Assembly: GCA_021805805.1 (NCBI GenBank)
Contig: JAJZEB010000006.1
Coordinates: forward strand, 1 to 64,000
DNA: 64,000 nt
Source: Pseudomonadota bacterium
GTDB taxonomy: Bacteria > Pseudomonadota > Gammaproteobacteria > Burkholderiales > Burkholderiaceae_C
Direction: 5' to 3'
Shown: positions 38,182 through 47,618 of the stretch, in pieces
Layout: each line of letters opens with the position of its first letter
Numbering within the stretch: the stretch's first letter is position 1
Notes under the pieces: generated by a model
What the model was told of the DNA's origin: nothing
The model's database searches: none
Seen by the model: the letters and a program-made list of their open reading frames with translations, nothing else
Program-made: the position numbers and the translations under genes

Positions 38182-38805
38182 ATGAATCTGATCAAGCCCT
38201 TCATCGCGCTGCTGGCGATCGTCAACCCGCTGGGAATCATTCCGTTCTTCATCGCGTTCACCGACCAGTTCACGCCGGCGCAAAAAAAACGCACGATTGC
38301 AGTCAGCGCCTTTTCGGCGTTTGTCGTGATTGCCGTCAGCGCGCTGATCGGTACCGATCTGCTGCGTTTTTTCGGCATCTCCCTGCAATCGTTCCAAGTC
38401 GGCGGTGGCCTGCTGTTGCTGCTGTCGGCGATCAGCATGCTCAATGCCGCTCCAGGCGCACTGCGTTCGGTCCCCGAGGAAGTCGACGAGGCCGTGGCCA
38501 GCGACAGCGTCGCGGTGGTGCCGCTGACCATCCCGCTGCTCACCGGACCGGCGACGATCTCGACCGTGATCATTTACGCCGACAAGGCGCATAGCCTGCT
38601 CGACCACCTTGTTCTGGTCGGCTACGGGGTGGTCATCGCGGGGGTCGCTGCGGCCTGCTTTCGCGCCGCCGAGCCGATCGCGCGCGTGCTGGGCAAGACC
38701 GGGATCAACGTCATGACCCGGCTCATGGGCCTTCTGCTGGCCGCGCTCGCCATCGAGATGATGAGCGACGGCCTGCTCAAGCTTTTCCCCGGACTCGGGC
38801 GTTGA
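38182..38805 (+). CDS. MarC family integral membrane protein
   Basis: LLAIVNPLGIIPFFIAFT; VPLTIPLLTGPATISTVIIYA; GINVMTRLMGLLLAALAIEMM. Confidence 0.92.
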   Translation: MNLIKPFIALLAIVNPLGIIPFFIAFTDQFTPAQKKRTIAVSAFSAFVVIAVSALIGTDLLRFFGISLQSFQVGGGLLLLLSAISMLNAAPGALRSVPEEVDEAVASDSVAVVPLTIPLLTGPATISTVIIYADKAHSLLDHLVLVGYGVVIAGVAAACFRAAEPIARVLGKTGINVMTRLMGLLLAALAIEMMSDGLLKLFPGLGR

Positions 38806-38873
38806 GCGTCGATCCAGCGTCTGCGCCGCTCGCGCTCTTCCGTTCGGTTCGGGTTTTCCCCGGTGCGCATTTT

Positions 38874-39053
38874 CTGTGAAATGTCAATAATTTCGCAGTG
38901 ACGCAACGCCAAAGCGTTGCTGCGGGATCAAGGAAGGGCACCGAGGAGACAGACGAGGAGCAGGCGCACGCGCACTGCTCCCGCGCTGCGCAAGCAGCGA
39001 GCATGACAGAAGACGGGGAAAGCGCCGCGACCACAGGGTCCCGGCGCTTTTTT
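38874..39053 (+). ncRNA. Candidate structured small RNA with intrinsic terminator
   Basis: Four hairpins (38874-38898; 38903-38920; 38957-38981; 38984-38999 with GCAA loop) plus terminator AGCGCCG...CGGCGCT-TTTTTT in a 331 bp non-coding gap between marC and the TSUP gene. Confidence 0.55.
39021..39053 (+). terminator. Rho-independent terminator in the marC/TSUP intergenic region
   Basis: AGCGCCG (39021-39027) pairs CGGCGCT (39042-39048); inner GACC/GGTC; followed by T6. Confidence 0.85.
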
Positions 39054-39136
39054 CTTGTGCCGTGCGCTTGCTTGGTCCGGCGTAGACGCGCTGTTATTCT
39101 GGCGTATTTGCTCCTGGGCCGGCTGCGGTCCGCGCC

Positions 39137-39901
39137 ATGACCTTCGGTTTGTACACGCTTGGAATCGCCGCGTTCGGAGCCGGTTTCGTCGATTCGATCG
39201 TCGGTGGCGGCGGCCTGATCCTGGTACCGGCGCTGTTCTCGACCTTTCCCGACGCGCTGCCGGCGACGCTGTTCGGCACCAACAAGGGCGGGGCGACCTG
39301 GGGCACTTCGGCCGCCTTGCTGTCGTTCCTGCGCCGCGTGCGTTTGCCCTGGCGCACGGTCGCGCCGGCGGCGCTGGCAGCGTTCGCCGGCGCGCTGCTC
39401 GGCGCGCTGGCGATATCCGAAATCGCGTCAGGACCGTTCCGCAAGGTGCTGCCGTTCATCCTCGGCGCACTGCTGCTCTACACCTTGTGGCGCAAGGATC
39501 TCGGCCAGCGCCATGCGCCGCGCCCGCCCGGGCGGCGCACGACCGCGCTGGCGGCGCTCGGCGGCGCCGCGATCGGTTTCTACGACGGATTCTTCGGCCC
39601 CGGAACCGGCAACTTCCTGGTGTTCATGTTCGTGCGCGGATTCGGCTTCGATTTCATGCACGCCGCCGCGAGCGCAAAGCTGGTCAACGTCGCATGCAAT
39701 CTGGCGGCGCTGATGCTGTTTGCAGCAAAGGGGCACGTGATCTGGCGCTACTCGGCGCTGATCGCGGTGTGCAATATCGCGGGCAACCTCGTCGGCGCGC
39801 GCATGGCGCTGCGCGGCGGCACGCGTTTCGTCCGCGCCGCGTTCATCGCGATCGTCATTGCGCTGATCGCGAAGACGGCGTGGGACGCCTTCGGCAGCTG
39901 A
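39137..39901 (+). CDS. TSUP (TauE/SafE) family sulfite/sulfonate-type exporter
   Basis: GAGFVDSIVGGGGLILVPAL; FGTNKGGATWGTSAALLSFLRR; GFYDGFFGPGTGNFLVF. Confidence 0.93.
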   Translation: MTFGLYTLGIAAFGAGFVDSIVGGGGLILVPALFSTFPDALPATLFGTNKGGATWGTSAALLSFLRRVRLPWRTVAPAALAAFAGALLGALAISEIASGPFRKVLPFILGALLLYTLWRKDLGQRHAPRPPGRRTTALAALGGAAIGFYDGFFGPGTGNFLVFMFVRGFGFDFMHAAASAKLVNVACNLAALMLFAAKGHVIWRYSALIAVCNIAGNLVGARMALRGGTRFVRAAFIAIVIALIAKTAWDAFGS

Positions 39902-39922
39902 ACGCGGCTTCTGCCCTGCGCT

Positions 39923-40123
39923 TCAGCTCTGCCGGCTTTTCAGCGGGCAGGTGTTGAGGCCGAGGATGCTGTATGCCGGACAGACGCCGATCGCACCGGT
40001 GATCAGCGGCACCACGCCGATGTAGCCCCAGACGCCGACCACATGGGTGGCGGCAAGCGCGATCAGACCCAGGCCGACGACGACGCGGATCGCACGGTCG
40101 ATACCACCTTCATTGACTTTCAT
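39923..40123 (-). CDS. DUF2892 (YgaP-like) small membrane protein
   Basis: MKVNEGGIDRAIRVVVGLGLIALAATHVVGVWGYIGVVPLITGAIGVCPAYSILGLNTCPL. Confidence 0.92.
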   Translation of the reverse strand: MKVNEGGIDRAIRVVVGLGLIALAATHVVGVWGYIGVVPLITGAIGVCPAYSILGLNTCPLKSRQS

Positions 40124-40178
40124 CGAAAGCTCCTGTCGTTGATGACCGAACTATAGGACTCGACCGCGCCGCGCATCA

Positions 40179-40192
40179 GTGACCCAGGTCAC
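40179..40192. promoter_or_regulatory. CRP-like palindrome upstream of the DUF2892 gene
   Basis: GTGACC-CA-GGTCAC; extended minus-strand form TGTGACCTGGGTCACT resembles TGTGA-N6-TCACA. Confidence 0.55.
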
Positions 40193-40842
40193 ACTGCGGA
40201 CGCCGCGAACGCGCGCAAGGCGCGCGCTGATTTGATGCGGATCTCGTTGCGCCCGAGTTCGACCCATTCCTCCTGCTCGAATCGTCGCAGCAACCGGGTG
40301 ACGATTTCGCGCGCCGTCCCGAGCGCGTGCGCCAACTCCTGGTGCGACGCCTGCACCACCGGGCCATGACCGAGCAGGGCCGCAGCCAGGCGGCGGTCCA
40401 GGCGCTGGAACGCGACCGCGTCGGTGACCGCGACCAGGTCGGCCAGTCGCGACGCGAACTGCTGGAACAGGAAGGCGCGCAATTCTGCGTCTTCGGCCAT
40501 GCGCTGGAATCCCTCCGGGCTGAGCAGCCTGAGCACGCTGTCCTGGGTGGTCACCGCATCCGCGCTCAGCGGCTCGCCCGAGAACAGGCTTGCCGTCGAA
40601 ACCAGGCAGATTTCTCCGGCGCCGACACGGTACAGTTCGAGCCTGCGGCCTTGCGCCGAGGCACGAAACACCTGGACCTCACCGCGAAGCAGCCACGGAA
40701 AGCCCCGGCACGGCTGGCCAACCGCGAACAGCGGTGTGCGCGCTGCGAACTCCATTTCGGAGCCGACCAGCTCGGGGTGGCTCGCGACCCACGCGGCCAC
40801 TGCGTCGGGGCCGCTGCGGGCAACGTATTCAGTCGGTGACAT
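40189..40842 (-). CDS. Crp/Fnr family transcriptional regulator
   Basis: cNMP-binding fold plus C-terminal HTH (SHQELAHALGTAREIVTRLLRRFEQEEWVELGRNEIRI). Confidence 0.93.
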   Translation of the reverse strand: MSPTEYVARSGPDAVAAWVASHPELVGSEMEFAARTPLFAVGQPCRGFPWLLRGEVQVFRASAQGRRLELYRVGAGEICLVSTASLFSGEPLSADAVTTQDSVLRLLSPEGFQRMAEDAELRAFLFQQFASRLADLVAVTDAVAFQRLDRRLAAALLGHGPVVQASHQELAHALGTAREIVTRLLRRFEQEEWVELGRNEIRIKSARALRAFAASAV

Positions 40843-40872
40843 GCGTGCTCCGGGCAACTGCGATGATCGGAT

Positions 40873-40888
40873 TGTTCCACGTGAAACA
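40873..40888. promoter_or_regulatory. parS: parS centromere-like site
   Basis: TGTTCCACGTGAAACA, 15/16 match to TGTTTCACGTGAAACA, 52 bp upstream of mnmG and in the same region as parAB. Confidence 0.9.
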
Positions 40889-40939
40889 TGATGCCGCGCG
40901 CCTGGACCTACAATCGCTGCTCGCGCTGGAAGCATCGCC

Positions 40940-42859
40940 ATGGACCACCCGAACATCTTTGACGTCATTGTCGTCGGCGGCGGACACGCCGGAACCGAGG
41001 CTGCGCTTGCCGCTGCGCGCATCGGTGCGTCGACCTTGCTCCTGACCCACAACATCGAGACCCTCGGGCAGATGTCGTGCAACCCGTCGATCGGCGGAAT
41101 CGGCAAGGGCCATCTGGTCAAGGAGGTCGATGCCCTCGGCGGCGCGATGGCCGCTGCGACCGACGAGGCGGGAATCCAGTTCCGCATTCTCAACGGCAGC
41201 AAGGGCCCGGCGGTTCGCGCCACGCGCGCGCAGGCCGATCGCCTCCTTTACAAGGCCGCCATCCGTCGCCGACTCGAGAACCAACCCGGTCTGTGGCTTT
41301 TCCAGCAGGCAGTCGACGACCTGCTGCTCGAATCGGACGGGAAGGGCGACCGCATCGCAGGCGCAGTCACCCAGAGCGGCATCCGATTCCGCGCGCGCGC
41401 CGTGGTGCTGACCGCAGGCACATTCCTCGACGGCAAAATCCACATCGGCCTGGAGCACTACGCGGCTGGGCGCGCCGGCGACCCTCCGGCCCGGACGCTG
41501 GCGTTGCGCCTGCGCGAACGCGCGTTGCCGCAGGGCAGACTGAAAACCGGAACCCCGCCGCGAATCGACGGCCGCAGCATCGACTTCAGCCGGATGCAGG
41601 AGCAGGCCGGAGACCTCGACCCGATCCCGGTTTTCAGTTTCCTCGGCTCGGCCGCGCAGCACCCGCGCCAGCTTCCGTGCTGGGTCACGCACACCAACGC
41701 GCGTACCCACGCGATCATCCGCGACGGTCTCGACCGCAGCCCGATGTACACCGGGGTCATCGAGGGTGTCGGCCCGCGCTACTGTCCGAGCATCGAGGAC
41801 AAGATCCACCGCTTCGCCGACAAGGACGCACACCAGATCTTCCTCGAACCCGAGGGGCTCACGACCCACGAGTTCTACCCGAACGGAATTTCAACCAGCC
41901 TTCCGTTCGACGTCCAGATCGCCCTCGTCCACAGCATCCCAGGGCTCGAACGCGCGCACGTGCTGCGCCCAGGCTACGCCATCGAATACGACTATTTCGA
42001 CCCCCGCGCGCTGCACGCAACCCTGCAGAGCCGAGCCATTTCGGGTCTGTTTCTCGCCGGCCAGATCAACGGCACCACCGGCTACGAAGAGGCCGCCGCC
42101 CAGGGCCTGCTCGCCGGCGCCAACGCCGCGCTGCAGGCGCTGGAGCGCGCGCCGTGGGCGCCGCGCCGCGACCAGGCCTACCTCGGCGTGCTGGTCGATG
42201 ACCTGATCACCAAGGGCGTCAACGAGCCCTACCGGATGTTCACCAGCCGCGCCGAGTTCCGTCTGAGCCTGCGCGAGGACAACGCCGACCTGCGCCTGAC
42301 CGAAATCGGCCGCAGCCTCGGCCTGGTCGACGACGCACGCTGGGACGCGTTCGCACGCAAGCGCGACGCCATCGACCGTGAGCGCGAGCGGCTGCGCCGC
42401 ACCTGGGTCCAACCCGACGACCTGGCAGCCGACGAGGCTCGCTCGCTCATCGGGCAGCCGCTGGAGCGCGAGTACAGCCTCGAGGACCTGTTGCGCCGCC
42501 CCGAGGTCGACTACGCGCGCCTGACCGACAGCCGCTTCGCGCCCCCCGAACCGGTGCCGCCCGAAGTCGCCGAGCAGGTTCAGGTCGGCGTCAAGTACGC
42601 CGGCTACATCGAACGCCAGCAGCGCGACGTGCAGCGTGCCGCCGAATACGAGGATTTGGTGCTTCCCGACGGACTCGACTACGACACCGTGGCCGGACTG
42701 TCGTTCGAAGTCAGGCAGAAGCTGGCGCGCGCACGTCCGCAGACGCTGGGCCAGGCGTCGCGCGTTTCCGGCGTCACGCCCGCAGCCATCTCGCTGCTGC
42801 TCGTGCACTTGCGTCGCCGCCGCGCCCGACCGACCGTCCCGGCAGCAGCGACGCCATGA
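40940..42859 (+). CDS. mnmG: tRNA uridine-5-carboxymethylaminomethyl modification enzyme MnmG
   Basis: [68 protein letters not shown]. Confidence 0.97.
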   Translation: MDHPNIFDVIVVGGGHAGTEAALAAARIGASTLLLTHNIETLGQMSCNPSIGGIGKGHLVKEVDALGGAMAAATDEAGIQFRILNGSKGPAVRATRAQADRLLYKAAIRRRLENQPGLWLFQQAVDDLLLESDGKGDRIAGAVTQSGIRFRARAVVLTAGTFLDGKIHIGLEHYAAGRAGDPPARTLALRLRERALPQGRLKTGTPPRIDGRSIDFSRMQEQAGDLDPIPVFSFLGSAAQHPRQLPCWVTHTNARTHAIIRDGLDRSPMYTGVIEGVGPRYCPSIEDKIHRFADKDAHQIFLEPEGLTTHEFYPNGISTSLPFDVQIALVHSIPGLERAHVLRPGYAIEYDYFDPRALHATLQSRAISGLFLAGQINGTTGYEEAAAQGLLAGANAALQALERAPWAPRRDQAYLGVLVDDLITKGVNEPYRMFTSRAEFRLSLREDNADLRLTEIGRSLGLVDDARWDAFARKRDAIDRERERLRRTWVQPDDLAADEARSLIGQPLEREYSLEDLLRRPEVDYARLTDSRFAPPEPVPPEVAEQVQVGVKYAGYIERQQRDVQRAAEYEDLVLPDGLDYDTVAGLSFEVRQKLARARPQTLGQASRVSGVTPAAISLLLVHLRRRRARPTVPAAATP

Positions 42860-43527
42860 ACGCTGCGCGCCTCGATGCCGTGCTCGACGCGCTGCAGCTG
42901 CACGCCGAACCCCAGCAGCGACAGCGTCTGCTCGACTACCTGGACCTGCTGCAGCGCTGGAACCGGGTCTACAACCTGACCGCGGTGCGCGACCCTGCGC
43001 ACATGCTCGACCTCCACCTGGCCGACTGCCTGGCGCTGCTTCCGCCGCTGCGCGCGCGCGCGCCCGGCCGCGTGCTCGACGTCGGCAGCGGCGGCGGCTT
43101 GCCTGGACTGGTGATCGCGATCGCGATGCCCGACGTCGCCGTGGTGCTCAACGACGCCGTACGCAAGAAGTGCGCCTTCCTGCAGCAAGTCGCAGGCACG
43201 CTGCAACTGCGCAACGTCACGGTGGTGCACGGTCGCGTCGAGGACCTGCGGCTGCCGGCATTCGACTGCATCACCAGCCGCGCGTTCAGCGACCTGGCAA
43301 CGCTCGTGCGCCTGACCAGGCACCTGATCGCACCCCAGGGCTGCTGGGCAGCAATGAAGGGCGCGCGCCCGGACGCCGAACTCGGCGCGCTCGACGACTC
43401 GGTGCACGCCGAGGTGCAGGCGCTCACGGTACCCGGACTCGACGCACGCCGCTGTGTCGTCTGGATGCTTCCGCAGCATTCGAATTCCCAGTCCAGGCAA
43501 CCGCTGGCGACCGGGCAGCCCCTTTGA
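42856..43527 (+). CDS. rsmG: 16S rRNA (guanine527-N7)-methyltransferase RsmG
   Basis: [47 protein letters not shown]. Confidence 0.96.
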   Translation: MNAARLDAVLDALQLHAEPQQRQRLLDYLDLLQRWNRVYNLTAVRDPAHMLDLHLADCLALLPPLRARAPGRVLDVGSGGGLPGLVIAIAMPDVAVVLNDAVRKKCAFLQQVAGTLQLRNVTVVHGRVEDLRLPAFDCITSRAFSDLATLVRLTRHLIAPQGCWAAMKGARPDAELGALDDSVHAEVQALTVPGLDARRCVVWMLPQHSNSQSRQPLATGQPL

Positions 43528-43540
43528 TCGAGACCGAGCA

Positions 43541-44323
43541 ATGGCATCCGTGTTCTGCGTAGCAAACCAGAAGGGCGGGGTCGGCAAGACCACCACCTGC
43601 GTCAATCTCGCCGCCGCGCTGGCCCAGATCGGCCAACGCGTGCTGCTCGTCGACCTCGACCCGCAGGGCAACGCCACCATGGGCTCGGGAGTCGACAAAC
43701 GCGAGCTCTCGCCCAGCGTCTATCAGGTGCTGCTCGGAATCGCCGAGCTCGGCGCGGCGCGCCGTACCAGCCCGAAGGCCGGTTACGACGTACTCGGCGC
43801 CAACCGCGAGCTCGCCGGCGCCGAAGTCGAGCTGGTCGACGAAGAGCGCCGCGAACATCGACTCAAGCGCGTGCTGCGCGCGGTCGATGCGGATTACGAC
43901 TTCGTGCTCGTCGACACGCCTCCCGCGCTCGGGCTGCTGACCCTGAACGCGCTGTGCGCCGCGCGCGGCGTCATCGTCCCGATGCAATGCGAATATTTCG
44001 CCCTCGAGGGCTTGTCCGACCTGGTCAACACCGTGCGCCAAGTGCACGCCAAACTCAACCCCGAGCTGGTGCTCATCGGCCTGTTGCGGGTCATGTTCGA
44101 CCCGCGCATCACCTTGCAGCAGCAGGTCAGCGAACAGCTCAGGACGCACTTCGGCGACAAGGTGTTCGACTCCGTGATCCCGCGCAATGTCCGCCTGGCC
44201 GAGGCCCCGAGCTACGGCCTCCCCGGCGTCGTCTTCGACAAGACCAGCCGCGGGGCGCAGGCCTACGTCGACTTCGCCCACGAAATGGTCCGCCGTGTCG
44301 CCCAGCCGGAGTTCGCGTCGTGA
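43541..44323 (+). CDS. parA: Chromosome partitioning protein ParA
   Basis: MASVFCVANQKGGVGKTTTCVNLAAALA deviant Walker A; DFVLVDTPPALGLLTLNALCAA. Confidence 0.96.
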   Translation: MASVFCVANQKGGVGKTTTCVNLAAALAQIGQRVLLVDLDPQGNATMGSGVDKRELSPSVYQVLLGIAELGAARRTSPKAGYDVLGANRELAGAEVELVDEERREHRLKRVLRAVDADYDFVLVDTPPALGLLTLNALCAARGVIVPMQCEYFALEGLSDLVNTVRQVHAKLNPELVLIGLLRVMFDPRITLQQQVSEQLRTHFGDKVFDSVIPRNVRLAEAPSYGLPGVVFDKTSRGAQAYVDFAHEMVRRVAQPEFAS

Positions 44324-44871
44324 CACCGACGACGACGGTGCTGATCCTGCCCGGATGGCAAGGCTCGGGGCCCGGGCATTGGCAAAGCCTGTGGGAACGG
44401 CGGCACGGCGACCTGCGCGTCGAGCAACACGATTGGGATATCCCGCTTCGCGGAGATTGGATCTGCCAGCTCGAGCACGCTGTGCTGGCGCACTCCGGGC
44501 CACTTCTGCTGGCTGCACACAGCCTCGGCTGTCACCTGGCAGCGGGCTGGTCGGCAAGCTCACGCCACGCCAGCCGCGTGCGCGGGGCGCTGCTTGTCGC
44601 GCCACCCGATCTGCAGCGCGCCGACCTTCCTGCGGCGCTGCACAGCTGGCGCAGCCACGCGCCCGGCCGGTTGCCGTTCCCCGCCCACCTGGTCAGCAGC
44701 GACGATGATCCTTACTGCGCGCCGACCGCAGCGACCGCGCTCGCCGCAGCGTGGAATGCGCGCCATACCGCGCTTCCTGCACTCGGCCACATCAACGCCG
44801 CCAGCGGTCTTGGCGACTGGCCACAGGGCCGCGCGTGGCTGAACGAATTCGAATCCACCGAACTCCGTTGA
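44320..44871 (+). CDS. RBBP9/YdeN family alpha/beta hydrolase, GTG start
   Basis: VLILPGWQGSGPGHWQSLWERRHG; LLLAAHSLGCHLAAGW nucleophile elbow; LVSSDDDPYC; HIN. Confidence 0.88.
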   Translation: MTPTTTVLILPGWQGSGPGHWQSLWERRHGDLRVEQHDWDIPLRGDWICQLEHAVLAHSGPLLLAAHSLGCHLAAGWSASSRHASRVRGALLVAPPDLQRADLPAALHSWRSHAPGRLPFPAHLVSSDDDPYCAPTAATALAAAWNARHTALPALGHINAASGLGDWPQGRAWLNEFESTELR

Positions 44872-44872
44872 C

Positions 44873-45769
44873 ATGAACCCGACCAACCCGCCTTCGGGCA
44901 AGAAACGCAAGGGCCTCGGCCTTGGCCTGGAAGCCCTGCTGGGCGCCGGAGGCGCCGATATCACCACCGCCGGACACCCGTCGACGCTGCCGCTGGACGC
45001 ACTGCAGCCGGGCAGGTACCAGCCGCGCACCCGCATGGACGAAGGCGCGCTGTACGAACTGGCCGAAAGCATCAAGTCGCAGGGATTGATGCAACCGATC
45101 CTGGTCCGTCCGGTCGCAACTGGGCGCTACGAGATCATCGCCGGCGAACGGCGCAGCCGGGCCGCGCGCCTGGCCGGACTCGACGAAGTCCCCGTGCTGG
45201 TGCGCGAAGTCCCCGACCACTCAGCGCTGGCCATGGCGCTGATCGAGAACATCCAGCGCGAGGACCTCAATCCCCTCGAGGAAGCGCAGGGCCTGCAGCG
45301 GCTGATCGCCGAATTCGCCTTCACCCACGAGCAGGCCGCGCAGGCCGTCGGCCGCTCGCGCGCAGCGGTCACCAACCTGCTGCGGCTGATCAACCTTGCG
45401 CCCCCGGTGCAGGACATGCTGCTCGCCGGCGACATCGACATGGGCCACGCGCGGGCGCTGTTGGCGCTCGACGGCGCCAGCCAGGTCCAGCTCGCGCAGC
45501 AGGTGCATGCGCGCCGGCTTTCGGTGCGCGAAACCGAGCGTCTTTGCGCGCGCCACGGCGCACAGCCGCGCGCAAGCGCAACGGCGGCACCATCGCGCGA
45601 CGACCGCGAACTCGAACGCCTGGCCGATCAACTCTCGGAACAATACTCGGCGCCGGTGCAGATCCGGGCCAAAGGGCAGGGCAGCAAGCTGCGCGGCGAA
45701 ATCGCCTTGCGCTTCCACTCCCTCGACGAGCTCAACGGTCTGCTCGCCGTGCTGCGCCAGCCCGGCTGA
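44873..45769 (+). CDS. parB: Chromosome partitioning protein ParB
   Basis: [81 protein letters not shown]. Confidence 0.97.
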   Translation: MNPTNPPSGKKRKGLGLGLEALLGAGGADITTAGHPSTLPLDALQPGRYQPRTRMDEGALYELAESIKSQGLMQPILVRPVATGRYEIIAGERRSRAARLAGLDEVPVLVREVPDHSALAMALIENIQREDLNPLEEAQGLQRLIAEFAFTHEQAAQAVGRSRAAVTNLLRLINLAPPVQDMLLAGDIDMGHARALLALDGASQVQLAQQVHARRLSVRETERLCARHGAQPRASATAAPSRDDRELERLADQLSEQYSAPVQIRAKGQGSKLRGEIALRFHSLDELNGLLAVLRQPG

Positions 45770-45795
45770 TCGGGATCCAGCGCAGATGTGAGCGC

Positions 45796-46740
45796 TCACT
45801 CCACGGGGTCGTCGCCGAACACCAGCAGGACGGCCGACGCCAACCGTGCGCGCCCCCCGGCGACCTCGCCGCGGCCGAGCAGGCCGATCAGCGCGGTATC
45901 GCCCAAGTGCCGGCGAAGCAGTGCGAGCTCGGCGTCGGCGCTGCCGAAATACGCCCGCCCGCGCTCGGCGCCGGCAATGTAGACCGCGCCTCTGGGCCCA
46001 GCGCCAAGCCCGCGCGCAATCTCTCCGGCAGCCACGCGCGCGTCGCGCCGCTGCTCGAGTTCGTCGCGCACCTCGGTCGCCAGCCGCACCAGGTCGCGCC
46101 GCACTTCGGCTGCGGCGTGCAGCGTGCACGGCCTCTGCCGCATGTCGACCGCCAGCCCGGCGCGCAGCGCTTGCGCGCGCCCCGGCAACAGCCCCCGCGC
46201 CCCCGGCGTCCAGCCACCCGTCAACGCCACCCGCGGCGCGAACGCGACGCCCGAAATTCCTCCGCGCAGCACGCCATCGGCGAGCTGGACGCCGTCGCTC
46301 ACCGCGCCGCTGAGCGATCCGGCACGCGCGCCAAGCTCGTCGAGCAGTTCGTCGACATCAGCCTCTGCCGCATCGGCGTGCACCAGCGCAGCACCGGCCC
46401 GCCATCCGTCCAGCCGTTGCGCGCCGGAGAACACGCGGAAATCACGCTGCTGCAACTGCAGCAGCATCACCGCCAACGCAGGCTCTCCGAGCACCGCGGT
46501 GTCGCCGCACATGACCCCGCGACCGCTGGCGCCGGCCCAGCGCGCCACGCCGCTGCGCACGCGCAGCGCAGCGACCACCTGTGCCAGCGCCGGGCGCAAG
46601 GCCTCGGTGCAATACAGCAAGCCAAGATTCGGCCGCGTCACCGTACCGGGACGCGCGCGCGCCGCGCCGAGCTGCTCGAGCACCTGCTCGAGCGCGACAC
46701 GCCAGTCGGCATGCCGCCCCAGCGCGGCCAGGTATTGCAT
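45796..46740 (-). CDS. FIST-domain sensory protein
   Basis: NLGLLYCTEALRPALAQVVAALRVRSGVARWAGASGRGVMCGD (FIST N); VYIAGAERGRAYFGSADAELALLRRHLGDTALIGLLGRGEVAG (FIST C). Confidence 0.75.
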   Translation of the reverse strand: MQYLAALGRHADWRVALEQVLEQLGAARARPGTVTRPNLGLLYCTEALRPALAQVVAALRVRSGVARWAGASGRGVMCGDTAVLGEPALAVMLLQLQQRDFRVFSGAQRLDGWRAGAALVHADAAEADVDELLDELGARAGSLSGAVSDGVQLADGVLRGGISGVAFAPRVALTGGWTPGARGLLPGRAQALRAGLAVDMRQRPCTLHAAAEVRRDLVRLATEVRDELEQRRDARVAAGEIARGLGAGPRGAVYIAGAERGRAYFGSADAELALLRRHLGDTALIGLLGRGEVAGGRARLASAVLLVFGDDPVE

Positions 46741-47438
46741 CAGCCGCGCCCGCTGCGCCGCCGCGGCGCGCCGGTTGCTCCAGCGGCGGACACGGTCTTC
46801 GCCGCGGTCTTCTTCGTCGCCGCCCTGGCGCCGCGCCTGGTGCCCGGCTCCGGCGCTTGCGCATCCTCGGCGGACGTGCTCGACGCGGCGGGAATCGGCC
46901 ACGGGCTGTCGCGCAACGCCTGCGCCGCGACCTGAGTGAACTGCTGCCCGACCGCGCTCCACCACTGCATCGGATCCATCACCCCCGGCAACGCCGACGC
47001 GGCTGCGTCCTTCGCCTCGGGCTCGGCCTCGGGTGCCGACGCGTTGCGGCCCGCATCCGCCGCCGCAGCGCTCCCGGTGCCGCCTGCAGGCTGCGCGCCC
47101 GCACCATCGCGCGCCGCGGCACCCATGGCCTGCGCGCCGGCCTGCATCGCGTCGCTCATGCGCTCGGCAAGTCCGCCCAGATCGACATTCATCGTCTTCA
47201 GCGCCGACAAGGTCATGCGCTGCACCTCCAGGCCCTGGATCGTCGCCTGTGTCAGCCGCGCGTTGGCCTCAAGCCATTGCAGAACGGCCTTCAGTTCGGT
47301 GATCTTGCGTTCGAGCTCGTCCGCGTCCATCGTCGGCGCCATCCAGCTGGCGAAGCTCGACGGCATTCCCGAGCCCTTGAGCAAGGTCTGGAAGAACTCC
47401 ATGCCGGGCATCGACTGCTTGTTCGCAAATGGATTCAT
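46740..47438 (-). CDS. phaM: PhaM family polyhydroxyalkanoate granule regulatory protein
   Basis: FFQTLLKGSGMPSSFASWMAPTMDADELERKITELKAVLQWLEANARLTQATIQGLEVQRMTLSAL; Lys/Ala/Pro/Arg-rich C-terminus (ARAATKKTAAKTV...RRRSGRG). Confidence 0.88.
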   Translation of the reverse strand: MNPFANKQSMPGMEFFQTLLKGSGMPSSFASWMAPTMDADELERKITELKAVLQWLEANARLTQATIQGLEVQRMTLSALKTMNVDLGGLAERMSDAMQAGAQAMGAAARDGAGAQPAGGTGSAAAADAGRNASAPEAEPEAKDAAASALPGVMDPMQWWSAVGQQFTQVAAQALRDSPWPIPAASSTSAEDAQAPEPGTRRGARAATKKTAAKTVSAAGATGAPRRRSGRG

Positions 47439-47618
47439 CACGGGCCTCGCGCCACGCCGCGGCGGCGATCGGCCCACCCGATCCGGCACGCGGCGCGTGA
47501 CCCCAGCATAGCGCCCGGCGCAGCGCTTGCCTACGACCCGCCGCCGCCACGCCCGACGACTCCAGGCCATTGCCGAGACCGGCAACACGCCTTGCCGCGC
47601 GCACGGCACAATGGCGAC

